Shown in pieces: positions 1-12,590 of a DNA stretch of 64,000 nucleotides; the first letter of the stretch is position 1; each line of letters starts with the position of its first letter. Origin of the DNA: Basidiobolus meristosporus CBS 931.73 (lineage: Eukaryota; Basidiobolomycota; Basidiobolomycetes; Basidiobolales; Basidiobolaceae); the NCBI GenBank assembly GCA_002104905.1, contig MCFE01000083.1, positions 114,485 through 178,484 of the forward strand, written 5' to 3'. Under the pieces are notes generated by a model that was not told where the DNA came from, did not search any database, and saw only the letters and a program-made list of their open reading frames with translations. Both the position numbers and the translations under genes were made by a program.

Positions 1-902
1 CTAGGAGAGCTTAATTACTACTTAGGGATTAAGTTCTCCATAGACAGAAGTACCCAGACTATCACCCTAAGCCAATCCAAGTATACTCAAGATATACTAA
101 AGAAGTACCACATGCAAGACTGTAAACCGGCAGCTACCCCAATGAAGACAAACCTTACCTTGGTCAAAACTCAACCATATCAAGAGAACTTGGTGCCATC
201 TGAAAGCCCTGACTTCCCTTATCAATCTATGGTTGGCAGTCTGATGTATATCATGCTTGGAACACGTCCAGATATCTCATATTCAGTGAGAGTTGACAGC
301 CAACATAATCAGAACTATAGATATGATCATATTGCAGCAGTTAAGCAGATTCTTAGATAGCTAAAAGGAACTGCTGATATCTGCTTGACATACACTTATA
401 AGGATGCAGAACAGGATCTTGCGGGATACTATGATGCTGATTGGGGATGAAATTTGGACAACAGAAGATCCACCACAGGATACACCTTTCTTTACTGTAA
501 AGGAGCAATTTCATGGAATTCAAGAAAGCAACCAACCGTAGCACTTTCTACCACAGAGGCAGAGTACATCGCAGCCTGTGAAGCTACAAAAGAAGCAATG
601 TGGCCAAGAAAGCTTTTTACAGATTTAGGCATATGTCAAAAAACGCCTATTACTTTATTTCAAGATAATCAAGGATGTATACAACTAGGTAGAAATCCAA
701 CTTTTCATGCTAGAACCAAGCACATAGATATTAGACATCATCTCATACGTGAAGCTATAGAGAATAACTTAGTTAGCTTAGTTTACTGTCCTACAGATGA
801 AATGATTGCAAACATATTTACCAAACCATTAGCTAGAGACAAGTTTGAATATCTTAGGTCAAAATTAGGACTAGTCAGTGTGAACATTTAGCTGAGTGGG
901 AG
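1..902 (+). pseudogene. Ty1/copia pol 3' part (copy 1, RT end and RNase H), decayed
   Basis: This is the 3' end of a copia-type polyprotein that enters from outside the window, read in frame 1 from base 1. It opens with the LGELNYYLGI block that ends the copia reverse transcriptase. It continues through GTRPDISY and [11 protein letters not shown] to the RNase H end with [13 protein letters not shown] and [12 protein letters not shown]. Two in-frame stops break it, TAG at 358-360 and TGA at 448-450, so it cannot make a full polyprotein. The final stop at 889-891 lies about 12 bases before the 3' LTR, where a polypurine tract would sit (gtgggag). The family call is firm. It is the least decayed of the three copia copies in this stretch. 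Confidence 0.9.
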
Positions 903-1251
903 TGTTGTAAAAACTTGTAATTCCACCTAAATATTCACCTAACTTAGTCACTTAGATCAGTACCCTCAAATCCTAGAGAATACTGACCAAATTCCTTGTT
1001 GGGATTTACTTGGAATATTTTCACCACAATATTAGATACCCAGAATATGAGAATTCTCAAAGTTGTTCAAACAGCTCCAGATTTTGCACACATGATCTTG
1101 GGACCTTCCTCAACCTACTCTCTGTGTTTGTTATGCCAAGACTATGTAAAAGTACAATTACTACTTTTACATTCAATAAATCATTAGGTGAAAACCACAT
1201 AATCTACTTGCTCTCCCTATCACTTCCAATATCTCCAAGACTCTTACAACT
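903..1251 (+). repeat. 3' LTR of copia copy 1
   Basis: This LTR of about 349 bp starts TGTTGTAA and ends near TTACAACT. It aligns along its length with the other LTRs at 2284-2631, 3370-3716 and 7417-7763. The family has terminal inverted repeats TGTTGTAA/TTACAACA, and this copy has lost the last A. It directly follows the pol stop, as expected for a 3' LTR. Confidence 0.85.
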
Positions 1252-1349
1252 AAAATAAGCCATTATTGGGATTTGTTATGCTTGGGCCAGGGAAAATTGG
1301 TTAGGGTACTAGTTTTTCTAAGAGAGTAAAATTGACCAAGTTTTAAATG

Positions 1350-2283
1350 TTGATGCACAACAAGGAATTTGAGATGCCCAATCTGGGAGAACTCAGCTAC
1401 TACTTGGGGATAAATTTCTCCATTCACAGATATACGCATACTAGCACCCTAGGTCTATCCAAGTATATTCAAGAAAAACTTAAAATATTTTAAATTGAAG
1501 ACTGTAAACCTGCAGCTACCTCAATGGAGACAAGCCTTAACTTGGTCAAAACTCAACCAAATCAAGAGAACTTGGTGCCATCTGGAAGACCTGACGGTCC
1601 TTATCCATCTATGACTGGCGGTTTGATGCATATTATGCTTGGAACATGTCCAGATATCACATATCCAGTGGGAGTTGTCAGCCAGCACAATCAGTACTAT
1701 GGGTCTTATCAAATTGCAGGAGTTCATCAGATTTTGATATACCTTGAAGAATTTGCTGCTATCTGCTTAAGGTATGCCAATGCAGACTAGAGCAGTATCT
1801 TGTTGGATACTTTGATGCCAATTGAGGACAAAATTTAGAAGACAAAGGATATACCACAGGATACCCCTTTCTTTATGGCAAAGGAGTAATTTCATGGAAC
1901 TCAAGAAAGAGACCAACTGTAGCACCTTCTATCACAGAGGCAGAGTATATGGCAGCCTGTGAAGCTAAAAAACAAGCAATGTGGTTATGAAAGCTTTTTG
2001 AAGATTTTGGCTTATGTCCAATAATGCCTATTACTTTATTTCAAGATAATTAAGGATGTATACAAGCAGGTAAAAATCCAACTTTTCATGCTAGAACTGA
2101 GCACATATATATTAGACAGCATTTTATGCATAAAGCTATAGACAATGGCTTAGTCAGTATAGATTATTGTCCTACAGATGAAATGATTGCAGTCATATTT
2201 ACCAAACCACTTACTAGAGACAAATTTCAGTATCTTAGGTCCAGATCAGGACTAGTCAGTTTGAGCATTTGGTTGAGTAGGAG
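1350..2283 (+). pseudogene. Ty1/copia pol 3' part (copy 2), heavily decayed
   Basis: This is a second copy of the copia RT end and RNase H, beginning around MHNKEFEMPNLGELSYYLG near 1350 and truncated at its 5' side. Homology continues through TCPDITYPVGVVSQHNQ, the RNase H region and DEMIAVIFTKPLTRDKF. The reading frame switches between frames and carries many stops, for example at 1788-1790 and around 1990 and 2050. No 5' LTR is present; the copy starts about 100 bases after the 3' LTR of copy 1. It is dead. Confidence 0.85.
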
Positions 2284-2631
2284 TGTTGTAAAGATATGTA
2301 GTTCCACCTAAATATTCACCCAATCTAGTCACTTGATCATTAGCAACAAGTTTTAGAGAATGCTGGCTAAATTCCTTGTTAGGATTTACTCAGAATATTC
2401 TCACCAAAATACCAGGTATGCAGAAAATGAAAATTCCCAAAGTTATCCTAAAAGCCTTAAGCTTTGCACACATGTTCTTGGGACCTTCCTAAACCTGTTT
2501 CATACCTCTGTTATGCCAAGGCCATGTAAAGTACAAAAATACTACTTTAACATTCCATAAGTCATCTGGTGAAAACCACATAATCTACTTCTTGTACCAA
2601 TTGCTTCCAATATTTCAAAACTCTCACAACA
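2284..2631 (+). repeat. 3' LTR of copia copy 2
   Basis: This LTR of about 348 bp begins TGTTGTAA and ends CACAACA. It is homologous along its length to the LTRs at 903, 3370 and 7417 and more diverged than them in places. It lies directly downstream of the decayed pol remnant. Confidence 0.85.
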
Positions 2632-3369
2632 AGTACAAGACAGTCTCAATACCATTCAAAATGGAGTTTATACTAAAATGAACCAGAGTGCACCTATCAG
2701 AAGGACTAGTGTCCAGCAGGTAGTATGAATATATTACAAAAAGGATTTTGCGGAAATTCAAGACTTATGTATGGCAAAAGTGGAGGCAATTAAGCATATA
2801 ATTGCAAGATTTAAATGTCAACAGCAATGCAAGATGTATGGCAGCTTTGCTAATATCACACTCAAATGCTGTAAAGTTGAGGTTATAGGAGTGTGTCAAT
2901 TGTAGCAGGTGAAACACCATAAAAGCCACTGATTAGGCCTGCTCAAATTGGTTTGGCCCATACAATGACCACCTTTATGCTATGCAAACCTTGCACAAAG
3001 ACTCTCAAAACAGCATCCAGTCTACTGATATACTTGGCATTAAAGACAGCAAAACACCATCACAATCCTGGCATAAAATCAAAAAAGTGTCAAGAGTTCC
3101 TAGCTACTTGCATTGCAATGGCCTTATCATGTGATCCCAATGGCTGATTTGGACTGGATCCACCTGTGGGACCAAGTTATTCTTCATAGGTTAAAGAATG
3201 TGCAATGTTCCTTTATTTTAATATTAGCAAGTAGCTCAATCCAGGTCTATGGCACAGAGCTGCTTGAGCTACTGCTTTGCCACAGAGATACCATATTTTC
3301 CTCCTAGGATACTGATTGCTCTGTTAGCATGATCTGCTTGACCTGGTTCTATACTATGCAAGTTGGATC
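2632..3369. other. AT-rich spacer between copia copies, unassigned repeat debris
   Basis: No supportable gene lies here; open frames are under 65 codons. At 3155-3174 the sequence TGGATCCACCTGTGGGACCA resembles the sequence at 7763-7782 just beyond the third copia element. Both may therefore be pieces of another dispersed repeat into which copia elements inserted. I could not classify that repeat. Confidence 0.4.
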
Positions 3370-3716
3370 TGTTGTAAAGTTTGTAATTCCACCTAAATAC
3401 TCACCCAGCTTAGTCACTTAGTCTAATACCCACAAATCTTAGAGAATACTATCCAAATTCCTTTCTGGGACTTACACAGAAAATTTCCGCCAAGCTATCA
3501 GGTACCCAAATCATGAAAATCTCATAGTTATCCAAACAGCCCAAGACTTTGCGCACGTGCTTTTGAGACCTCTCAAAATCTATTCTATGTGGCTATTATG
3601 CCATGACCATGTAAGTGTATAAATACTACATTCCCAATCAACAGACCACTAAGTAAAAAGCATATGGTCTGCTTACTCTTCTAATCACTTCCAATATCTC
3701 CAAGACCCTTTCAACA
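3370..3716 (+). repeat. 5' LTR of copia copy 3
   Basis: This 347-bp LTR starts TGTTGTAA and ends with a mutated TCAACA. It matches the 3' LTR at 7417-7763, which keeps the perfect inverted ends TGTTGTAA and TTACAACA. A TATA-like TATAAATAC lies near 3618, a plausible element promoter. The many differences between the two LTRs indicate an old insertion. Confidence 0.9.
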
Positions 3717-3728
3717 GGTTATGGGCCC
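3717..3728 (+). promoter_or_regulatory. Primer binding site complementary to the initiator-Met tRNA anticodon arm
   Basis: GGTTATGGGCCC lies immediately after the 5' LTR. Its complement GGGCCCATAACC is the conserved anticodon stem-loop of eukaryotic initiator methionine tRNA, with CAT as the anticodon. Drosophila copia is known to prime from an internal half-tRNA fragment of this same region, not from the tRNA 3' end. The position and the 12-base match make the assignment good. Confidence 0.75.
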
Positions 3729-6700
3729 CAAGCTGTCACCCTCTGCATTGTCTCCTACTGCCATGACTGGAGTTTTTCCCTCAGCTGAAAAGTTGGATAA
3801 ATCTACCTACCGTGTGTGGATGGTAAAGTTGAAGATGCTGCTATAAGAAAGTGGCCTTTTGGACATTATCATTGGAGAAGAATGCCCTCCTAAAAGTATA
3901 GGAGAGGAAGCCCCAAAATAACAGAAGAAAGAATCAAAGCCTTCAAGTGCATTGGCCTCAATGTTGCAGATAAGTTGGTAATTCATTGCTCAAGAGCAAA
4001 AATGACAGAAAATGCCTGGTAGTCATTAGAAGACACATATCAGTCATGAGCAGCTGCAGTAATGCTATATCTTAGACAAAAATTCTTTACTACAAAGATG
4101 CTGCCAGCGGCAGAATTGAAAAATCTAATCAACAAAATCACTCTGTTGGTTGATGAGATAGAGTCTCTGGAGGCACCAACTACTAATGACAATGTGATAG
4201 TAGCTATCCTGTCTAGCCTGACAGATAGGTTTCAGGGCCTTGTATTAGCCCTAAAGTCCAGAATTGAAGATTTGACCATGTATCACTTTATGAAAGGCTC
4301 CTGGATGAAGAATCAAGTAAATTAATTGCCAATAAGAAGGAAGCAAAAAATGCTCTAATAAGCAATGATAACCAACAAAGGAGGTACTCAAAACCCCTTA
4401 AATGCAACAGCAATCTGTTTTGCAACTACTGCAAATGGAAAGGATGCACATTAGACCAGTACCTCAAAAGGAGTATTAATCAACTAAAGAAGCATGAATA
4501 TGGAAATGCTGCCACAGCTGAAGATAGATTATTCATATCTGCACTAAATACGACCACAAATAGGGCTTCTCAGAAGTTGCATACTGACTATGGAGTATAT
4601 CAACACTTCACACACCAAAATGAGCTTTTTACTCAATATCAAAAATTTCAATTGAAAATGTTTCCATGGGTCACAGCAGAATACTTGATGTTGTTGGGGA
4701 AGAAACTATGCAAGTTAACCTTAGTAGCAGTGAAGGAAGCCACACATGTACCTTCAAAGAAGTACTCTATGTACCAGAAATAGCCAAGAACCTACTATCA
4801 GTAAGCAAGGCCACAGTAGAAGGACTCAGTTTCAGTTTAACAATTCTGGATGCAGGATCACTGATCAATAGATCAGCTTTTTGGAGCACTGTGAAGCCTG
4901 CATACATGGGAAACAAGCCAGACAACCATTCACAAGCTCTGGGTTAATCAAAATTAAGAAAAAATAGATCTAATTTACCTAGATATTTGTCAACATGTGC
5001 AACATATATCCTTAGGCAGGATGAAGTATTTAACTACTTTTATTGATGCTTATACAAGATACTCATAGATCTACTTCAGGGAGAGAAAGGAGCAAGCTCT
5101 GTCTAAGCCCAGGGAGTCTAAAGCCATGGTGGAGGGAGAAACTGGTGAAAAAATCATGAAAATATACCCTGATACTGGTGGAAAATATACCTCAAAACCT
5201 TTCATCCACTTCCGCAAGATTGACGGGGTAAAGCAAGGGAGTACTGTACCATACTCCCCACAGCAAAATCAGGTGGCAGAAGTGCAAACAGATCATTAAT
5301 TGATATGGCAAGTTCTATGATACATGATCAAAACTATCCTATGACATTTGGGTGGAATTAGCTGCTACAGCTCTACTTCTCAGGAACAGGAGTTGTAGCA
5401 GAGCACTCTATGATTCTACTCCATTTGAGGCATGGTATAGGTACATACCAAGTGCAGAGCATCTAAGAGTGCCTGGGTGCACTGCATATGTCAAGAAACT
5501 GACCAGATTTTAGTTAAAACTAGAGCCAAAAGGTGCAAAATGTGTATTTTTGGGCTACTGTAATGCAAGTAAGGTCTACAGACTCCACAATACCAAAGCA
5601 AAGAAGCCAATCAAGTCTAGAGATCTGTTGTTTGAGGAAAACTCAAAATTTTCACAAAAAATGTCATCAGATGGTGACAAAAATCTGATCATAAGTTCAC
5701 CCATAATCAGGATTGAATCAGAGCAGAGCAGTGGGAATTCAGTCACTTCAGAGTACTCTACAACTATGGTGCAGCCAGAGTTGGTGGCCAGGAATATCCC
5801 AAAAGTGATCACTCCAGTATTACAAATCATGTGATCCAACTGGTCCAGAAATAGCCCCAATTTCTATATCAATTGAGGTTAAAACTTAACCTATGCCTAT
5901 TCAGTCCATATTGATGGACCTCAGGTGGTATAAGAAGCCCTGAATAGCCCTCAGACAAAGTTTTGGAGATTGGCAATGACTGAGGAGTATCAGGCCCTGA
6001 TGGAAAAGCAAGTTACCAATCAACTAAAAACCAATTGGATGCACATGGATCTTGAAGTAATAATACAAGGCTGAAAGTACAATTGAAAGAGACAAAGCAA
6101 GACCTGTGGCCAAAGGATTCTCACAAGCAAGACAACTTCACTATATTGAGGTCTTAACTTTTATAAGTTTATCATTCATCAAATGGATGTAAAAGCTGCA
6201 TTTCTGAATGGGGAACCTGATGAGGATGTGTACAATGACTAGACTAATGAGTTTGTTGATCAGGATAGCCCCCATTTGGTCTGCAAGCTTAAAACATCTC
6301 TATATGGTCTAAAACAAATACCAAGAGCCTCAAATTGCAAGATAGATTCTTATTTGGAATCTTTATGTCTCCAAAGGAGTACTGCCAATTATAGTATCTA
6401 TTATAAGCCAGATAGAGCAAATCCATATCTATTAGCACTTTATATGGAAGATCTTGCTATGGCTGTCAATAACTTAGAAATATTGGCAGAGCCTAAATCC
6501 AGCCTCACTAAGAAGGTCAAGATGTCCAATCTGGGAGAACTCAGCTACTACTTAGGGATATAGTTCTTCACAGACAGAAGTACCCAGTTTATTATCCTAA
6601 GTCAGCCCAAGTATATTCAAGGTATACTTCAGAAGTAATAAATGGAAGACTGTAAACCTGTAACTACACCAATGGAGACAAACACTACCTGGTCAAAACT

Positions 6701-7416
6701 CAACCAAATCAAGAGAGCTTGGTGCCATCTGAAAGCACAGACTTTCTTTATCAATCTGTGATTGTCAGTCTAATGTATATCATGCTTGGAACATGTTCAG
6801 ATATCTCATACACAGTGGGAGTTGTCAGCCAGCGTAATTAGAATTATGGAACTGATCACATTGTAGCTGTTGAGTAGATTTTTAGATACCAAAAAGGAAC
6901 TTGTGGTACACCTGTAGGATTTAGAACAAGATCTTGTGGGATACTCTGATGCTGATTGGGGACAAAATTTTGAAGACAGAAGCTCCACCACAGCATAAAC
7001 CTTTCTTAACTCTAAAGGAGCAGTTTCCTGGAATTCAAGAAAGCAGCCAACTGTAGCACTTTCTACCACTGAGGCAATGTATATGGCAGCCTGTGAAGCT
7101 ACAAAAAATGCCACATGGTCATGAAAGCTTTTTAAAGATTTGGGCATATGTCAAAAAATGCCTATTAATTTATTTCAAGATAATCAAGGATGTTTACTAT
7201 AAGGTAGAAATCCAATTTTTCATGCAGAACCAAGCACATAGATATTAGACATCAATTCATGCATACAGCTATAGAGAATAACATCTTTGACTTATTTTAC
7301 TGTTCCACAGATGAAGTGATTGCATATGTATTTTCTAAACCATTAGCTAGAGACAAATCTGAATATCTTAGGTTATAATTAGGACTAGTCAGTGTGAACA
7401 TTTAGTTGAGTGGGAG

Positions 7417-7763
7417 TGTTGTAAAAGTTGTAATTCCACCTAAATATCCACCTAACTCAGTCACTTAAATCATTACCCTCAAATCCTATAGAATAATGAC
7501 CAAATTTCTTGTTGGGATTTACTTGGAATATTTTCACCAAAATACCAGGTACCCAGAACATGAAAATTCTTAAAGTTATCCAAACAGCCCAAAACTTTGC
7601 ATACATGTTCTTGGGGCCTTCCTAAGCCTATTCTATGTGTTTTTATGCCAAGACCATGTAGTAGTATAAATACTACTTTCACATTCAATAAATCATTAAG
7701 TGAAGACCACATAATCTACATATTCTTCTAATCACTTCCAATATCTCCAAGGCTCTTACAACA
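7417..7763 (+). repeat. 3' LTR of copia copy 3
   Basis: This 347-bp LTR has perfect 8-bp terminal inverted repeats TGTTGTAA and TTACAACA. A TATA-like TATAAATAC lies near 7665 and an AATAAA-type signal near 7686. It is followed at once by the target duplication GGATC. Confidence 0.9.
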
Positions 7764-7768
7764 GGATC

Positions 7769-8444
7769 CACCCATGGGACCAATTGTTTTTCACTGAGGA
7801 TATGATAGTCTCAGAGTTGACCAAAGGCCCCCAGGCTTTGCACACATGTTGTTCAGATCTTCCCAAACATGCACCATGTAAAAGTATAAATAGCACTTCC
7901 ACATCTAATCTGGCTATCAAACTGCATCCACAATTGAACACAACTTCCTGGAACCTTAGTTGAAATACTCCTGTCATCAGCATTGCAAAAAGTGACAATC
8001 CTTTGTTTCATCCTGGCTAGCCAACAGGTGAGCAACATGGGCGCGTTGTGGTTCCTCAGTTCCCGTCCAAACATCACACCAGGCGACCCATACGTATCCC
8101 ATAAGTGCGCCTGGTGGCTAGGTGGCAGTAGAAACTGTCCAGGGTGCCAAAGCAACCATGCAACTGCCATGACTACCAACACGTGGAAGTCATCGGGAGG
8201 CAATTGGAGCTTCAATTCAGGCAGTAGAACTCCCACCTGAACCTCGGAATCCCATAAATCGGGCGGTTGTGAGACGAAGGTGGTAGGGGTGGCCCACATT
8301 TATTGATGGCCAATCCATCTGGAGGACCATGACCATTTGTGAGGTTAGGAGGAACCAGACGGTCAGCAACGGTTCGTAGCCAAGTGTCTGCTCTCCATGG
8401 GAAGGAAAGTAGCAGCAACCCAGGATAGGTTGAGGGATTTACAC
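7769..8444. other. Intergenic, repeat debris then unique sequence
   Basis: The first 200 bases look like another decayed LTR-type repeat, with TATAAATAG near 7886 after GTAAAAG, echoing the copia LTR promoter. From about 8030 the composition becomes richer in G+C and shows no repeat features. Overlapping open frames on both strands (for example 7983-8240 plus and 7853-8299 minus) have no recognisable domains and I do not support them as genes. The DHFR 3' end follows at 8445. Confidence 0.4.
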
Positions 8445-9158
<714 letters not shown>

Positions 9159-9378
9159 CTACAATTTAATGGAGTAAACAAACGATCTGGTGGGTGATCC
9201 GGATCAATTTGTTGTTTAAACAAAAGGCTGCGTTTCGAGTGGGATGATGAGGATATGCTCTGGATATACTAAAAAAATCTATGTACAAAGTGATCGGGTG
9301 CGGTCAAGAAGGGAAAGAGGAAGTGGGAGCAGGAGCGTGAGCGTGAGTGGTAGTTAGGATGCATACGAAATTAACAGT

Positions 9379-10720
9379 CTACGTGCGGTGGTTGACGAAT
9401 GGTGACCAACACATGCGTTTTTTATCCGAGCCTGATGGGATCCCACCTAGTGTCTCTTTGGGGAACACGTCCATTTTACACAGTGGACACTTCCTTGCCT
9501 TCGTGGTCAGCCACGAATCTATGCATTTGGCGTGGAAGTCGTGGTTACATGGCAGCCTTCTAACCTGGTCACCATCGCAGAAATCGTCCAGACAAACAGA
9601 ACACACCCAATGCCTTAGGGGGTCCCCGTCAACCAGCAGGGCCAAAGGTGGCTGGTCCACGTGATTGGATTCACATTGACCTTGGATGGTATTATTAGCT
9701 AGATCTACATTGGAAACACCGCTACTGGTAACATCCGATTCAGCAGCACTATAATTAGCCGTGTCTCCGGAGCACCATGGACGTACAGGAAAGAGGCTCA
9801 AATGATTTTTCTTAAGCACCGCGGCATCCGTGTTGTACAGCGGAGGGCCACGGTTTCGGGACAAGTGACGCCTACGGTAACTTAAGAAAGCTGGGAGATA
9901 GGGTCCGATGGATATGTGTCAGTAAAATGAAAGGAACCTCGAGATCGGCATGAATGACGTTACCAAACACGAGTGCACCAGAGAAAACGAGTACCGATGC
10001 GACGATGATGGTGATTTCCCATACACCTGGCCGAAATCTCTGCTGGGGTATCAAAGTTAACTGGATGTGCTTGGCCCAGTGCGAAGTGGTATTGAATGGT
10101 GTCGAGTCCGAGTCCACCGTGGTCAGACCGTGGTACAGTTGGTTCCCCACTTCTTTGGAGACAATTACCACCGGTATAGATGCGGATATCCGGAGCCTTA
10201 TCACATTTACGTCGAGAGGTTGGTCGTCAAATATGATTGCCCCAACAGCCGAGTCGGTTTGTGCCTGGTTGATCTTCCACTCCAGAGCACAGCCATTTAG
10301 TTTGAGGAGCGCGATGTGTTTTATGTGGGTCACGTTCTCGGGGGCGTAAGAAACATTTGCTGCTGGAGATTCCGTACAGGAGTCCCCTTGAAAGTACAGA
10401 ATACCCTAGGGAAAATAGATGAGTCTTACAGGGCTCAACAATAGCAGGCAATTTGCGGAAGGGGAGCATACCTGAAGCCCTTCGCTAGGAGGCGTGGGGC
10501 CGGCGGGCAAGAAGGAGACGTCTTTTAGGTATTCGACGGTTTTGGAGGTTTTGTCTTGTTTGAAAGAAGAGGAATCGGCCAAAACGTACACCACCTCTTG
10601 AAGAATGCTGGGATCTCTGCCATGAAAGAGAGTAGCAGAAGAAGACAGCTGATGGCAATGGAGTAGGACGGAGACAAAAAACACTTGCAGCCAACGGCTA
10701 AACAGCTTCCCAGTCATCAA
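9379..10720 (-). CDS. PA-TM-RING type E3 ubiquitin ligase (secretory-pathway membrane protein)
   Basis: Three exons, 10720-10472, 10405-9964 and 9890-9379, give a 400-residue protein. A signal peptide (MTGKLFSRWLQVFFVSVLLH) is followed by a lumenal protease-associated-like domain. That domain spans roughly residues 30-200 and includes HIALLKLNGCALEWKINQA and VGAIIFDD. One membrane span (ITIIVASVLVFSGALVFAFL) follows, then a basic stop-transfer SYRRRH, and a RING-H2 finger with CSVCLDDF, PCNHDFHAKCIDSWL and CPLC near the C-terminus. This order defines the RNF13/GRAIL/Goliath class, which ubiquitinates membrane cargo in endosomes. Intron 1 is GTATGC..CCTAG (phase 0). Intron 2 is GTAACG..CCCAG (phase 1), chosen because it joins the membrane helix to the basic stretch in frame. 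Confidence 0.9.
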
Positions 10721-11474
10721 AGATAACAGTTTATTCTATGGCGAATGGCACTTTCTGTGCTATGAATGAGGGGACTTGCAGTAAAAAACACTAGTATAAA
10801 GAGGTAAGGAGACTGGCTCTAAGAAACGAACGGAAAAACCGAATACTGAGAGGTTTCACCGCATATATGTATGGTGTAAGGGGAACTATTATTGGTCTAC
10901 CTGTTGGAAGCTTATTTTAAGGCAAATCCTGGAGAATTGGAGAATATGGTATCAGTCAAAGAATGATTTCTGTTCCCGCTCACTTCACTTCATTCGCCAG
11001 TGGTGCCGGACCAATGATGCACTTCGGTGGTACAACTGATGTTAAAATGCAAGCAAAGACCGATAGAGTCCCATCTAAAAACTGGCTTGAGGACTATTGA
11101 TTTGTCAGGTGTCACTGTTAATCACATTTAAGCTTAATCACTCATATAATCAGAAGACTGGGTACATCAAGTTTCAGGTGATTGGCCGTCTGTATACGCC
11201 AACGTTACTTACAATTTCGCTAGCATGCACAATCCTGTGGTGCGTAAAATTGGAAAGCGAAGGATCGTAGCTGTTAAACCGGAAAAATCCCATCACGATT
11301 TCTTCTAGTTGCATACCAATCATGACTATATTTAGCCAATCTTTGCAACGTTACTTGGGTATAGCCTGCGTGTTGACTATTGTTCTGACGGATCAGTCCA
11401 AGACAAATTGTAGGCATTCCGGATATTTTCTTAGTAGCTGCTGCCTCCCTTCTCTTTGTGAAGCCGGACAGCGG
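10721..11474. other. Intergenic, nothing recognised
   Basis: This is the upstream region of the RING gene and the left flank of the inverted duplication. No open frame with recognisable content, no structural RNA and no repeat was seen. Confidence 0.5.
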
Positions 11475-11929
11475 ATGAAACGATTGAATCCAATACAACT
11501 CTTCAAAGTACTACTTTATTTCACCTCAGAGCCTATACAAGGTGACATTCCTTGACAGAGGTGATGTTGCTAGACGGTGACTCCGAGAGACTCTCTCGCG
11601 CACCCACTCATTCACCCACTGTGGCATACGGAACAACGTGGGCGGTTGTACCACATAGCAGCATCCCACGTGCGCAAAGTCATCCATATCCCTCACCCAC
11701 TCGCTCGTTCACTTTCATTCATCCATACTTGGTTGTAATGTGCAGCCTCATGTGCGGCTTGACCGAGCATCTATGGTCTCTGATGTGAGAATCGTGTGGC
11801 AAGAGCGAAGAGTGATGAAGTCGATCCAGCGTACGGACGCGGATATGAACACACATGGCTGAGTTGACCTCATATTCCCCAATCCAGGTTAATTTGTTCC
11901 AACCTGAGGGAACGGTCCTTCATCGACAC

Positions 11930-12030
11930 GATCACGTATTTACTCATTCACCCGTTCACTCATCCGCCCATGCACCCATCCACTTATCCACTCATCCTCT
12001 CACTCACTCATTCACTCATTTATCCATTCT
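11930..12030 (+). repeat. Degenerate CACTCATT-type short tandem repeat
   Basis: Roughly 100 bases of imperfect 4- and 8-base units of the kind ACTCATCC/CACTCATT. The mirror copy is at about 14505-14605. A related stretch lies at 11610-11625 and 11690-11725. It produces a spurious Ser/His/Pro/Thr-rich open frame (11855-12244), which I do not regard as a gene. Confidence 0.7.
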
Positions 12031-12325
12031 TCCGACATCTCCGCATCGCCCAATGGATGGTGGACTAGCGGGAAGAGACAAATGCAGTGGATGGAACCGC
12101 ATCTCACAAGGTCGATTGTCAAGTCGAGAGCCCGCCTCTCCGAACACCTACCATCGCAAGCGACATTGGCCAGAGATCCGCATTCAGCGTGCATATTGGG
12201 GGAGGGATTCGGGCTGGATTATTCCTCAGCAAGGAGTGAGCTAAATTGCCACTTTATGCTGCTCTGATGAAACCGATTGTATGCAGCTGACACTAGATTC
12301 TTGTGCGATGCTTGGATGCGAGGTG

Positions 12326-12333
12326 TATATAAG
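12326..12333 (+). promoter_or_regulatory. TATA box of the left-arm gene
   Basis: TATATAAG, about 258 bases before the ATG at 12591. The intervening leader holds a CA microsatellite near 12468-12500. The identical box is at 14213-14206 in the inverted copy. Confidence 0.65.
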
Positions 12334-12590
12334 TCCCGCCGCCCTCGTCATCTCCCCAGTATTCTTTAGCAAGCACACAGCAGCCAGACAGGTCATCTAG
12401 TACCTCACTGTATCCAGTTCAAGCAACGGTCAATCCCACATACAAACGTACAAACAAACAAATAAGCACACACACACACACACACACGCATACACACACA
12501 CCTATCATTGCAAGCAACTAGTAATCAGCAAGTCTGATCCAATCCAGATCTACTCAAGCTAAATCTCTCACGCCAATCCAATCCAAGAAA

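Larger units (their letters stand above)
3365..7768 (+). mobile_element. Ty1/copia retrotransposon copy 3, both LTRs and target duplication, decayed coding region
   Basis: This is a structurally complete element of about 4.4 kb: 5' LTR 3370-3716, primer binding site at 3717-3728, gag to RNase H remnants, and 3' LTR 7417-7763. The 5-base target duplication GGATC lies at 3365-3369 and 7764-7768. Inside, the order is gag-like (MLYLRQKFFTTKMLPAAELK near 4062), a zinc-knuckle-like CNYCKWKGC near 4425, a GAG-pre-integrase block (LYVPEIAKNLLSVSK near 4770), integrase pieces near 4970-5480, RT (SLYGLKQIPRAS near 6298, with LYMEDLA where YVDD is usual) and RNase H to about 7400. Order gag-INT-RT-RH defines copia. 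Frameshifts and stops throughout make it non-autonomous. The intact target duplication shows a single clean insertion. Confidence 0.9.

Noticed and set aside
7853-8299. 148-codon minus-strand frame downstream of DHFR
   Set aside because: It crosses from repeat debris into unique sequence and overlaps other open frames; no motif, no splice logic.
11855-12244. 129-codon frame rich in His, Ser, Pro and Thr, and its mirror at 14300-14683
   Set aside because: It arises from the CACTCATT-type short tandem repeat and lies upstream of the TATA box of the small gene; no protein features.
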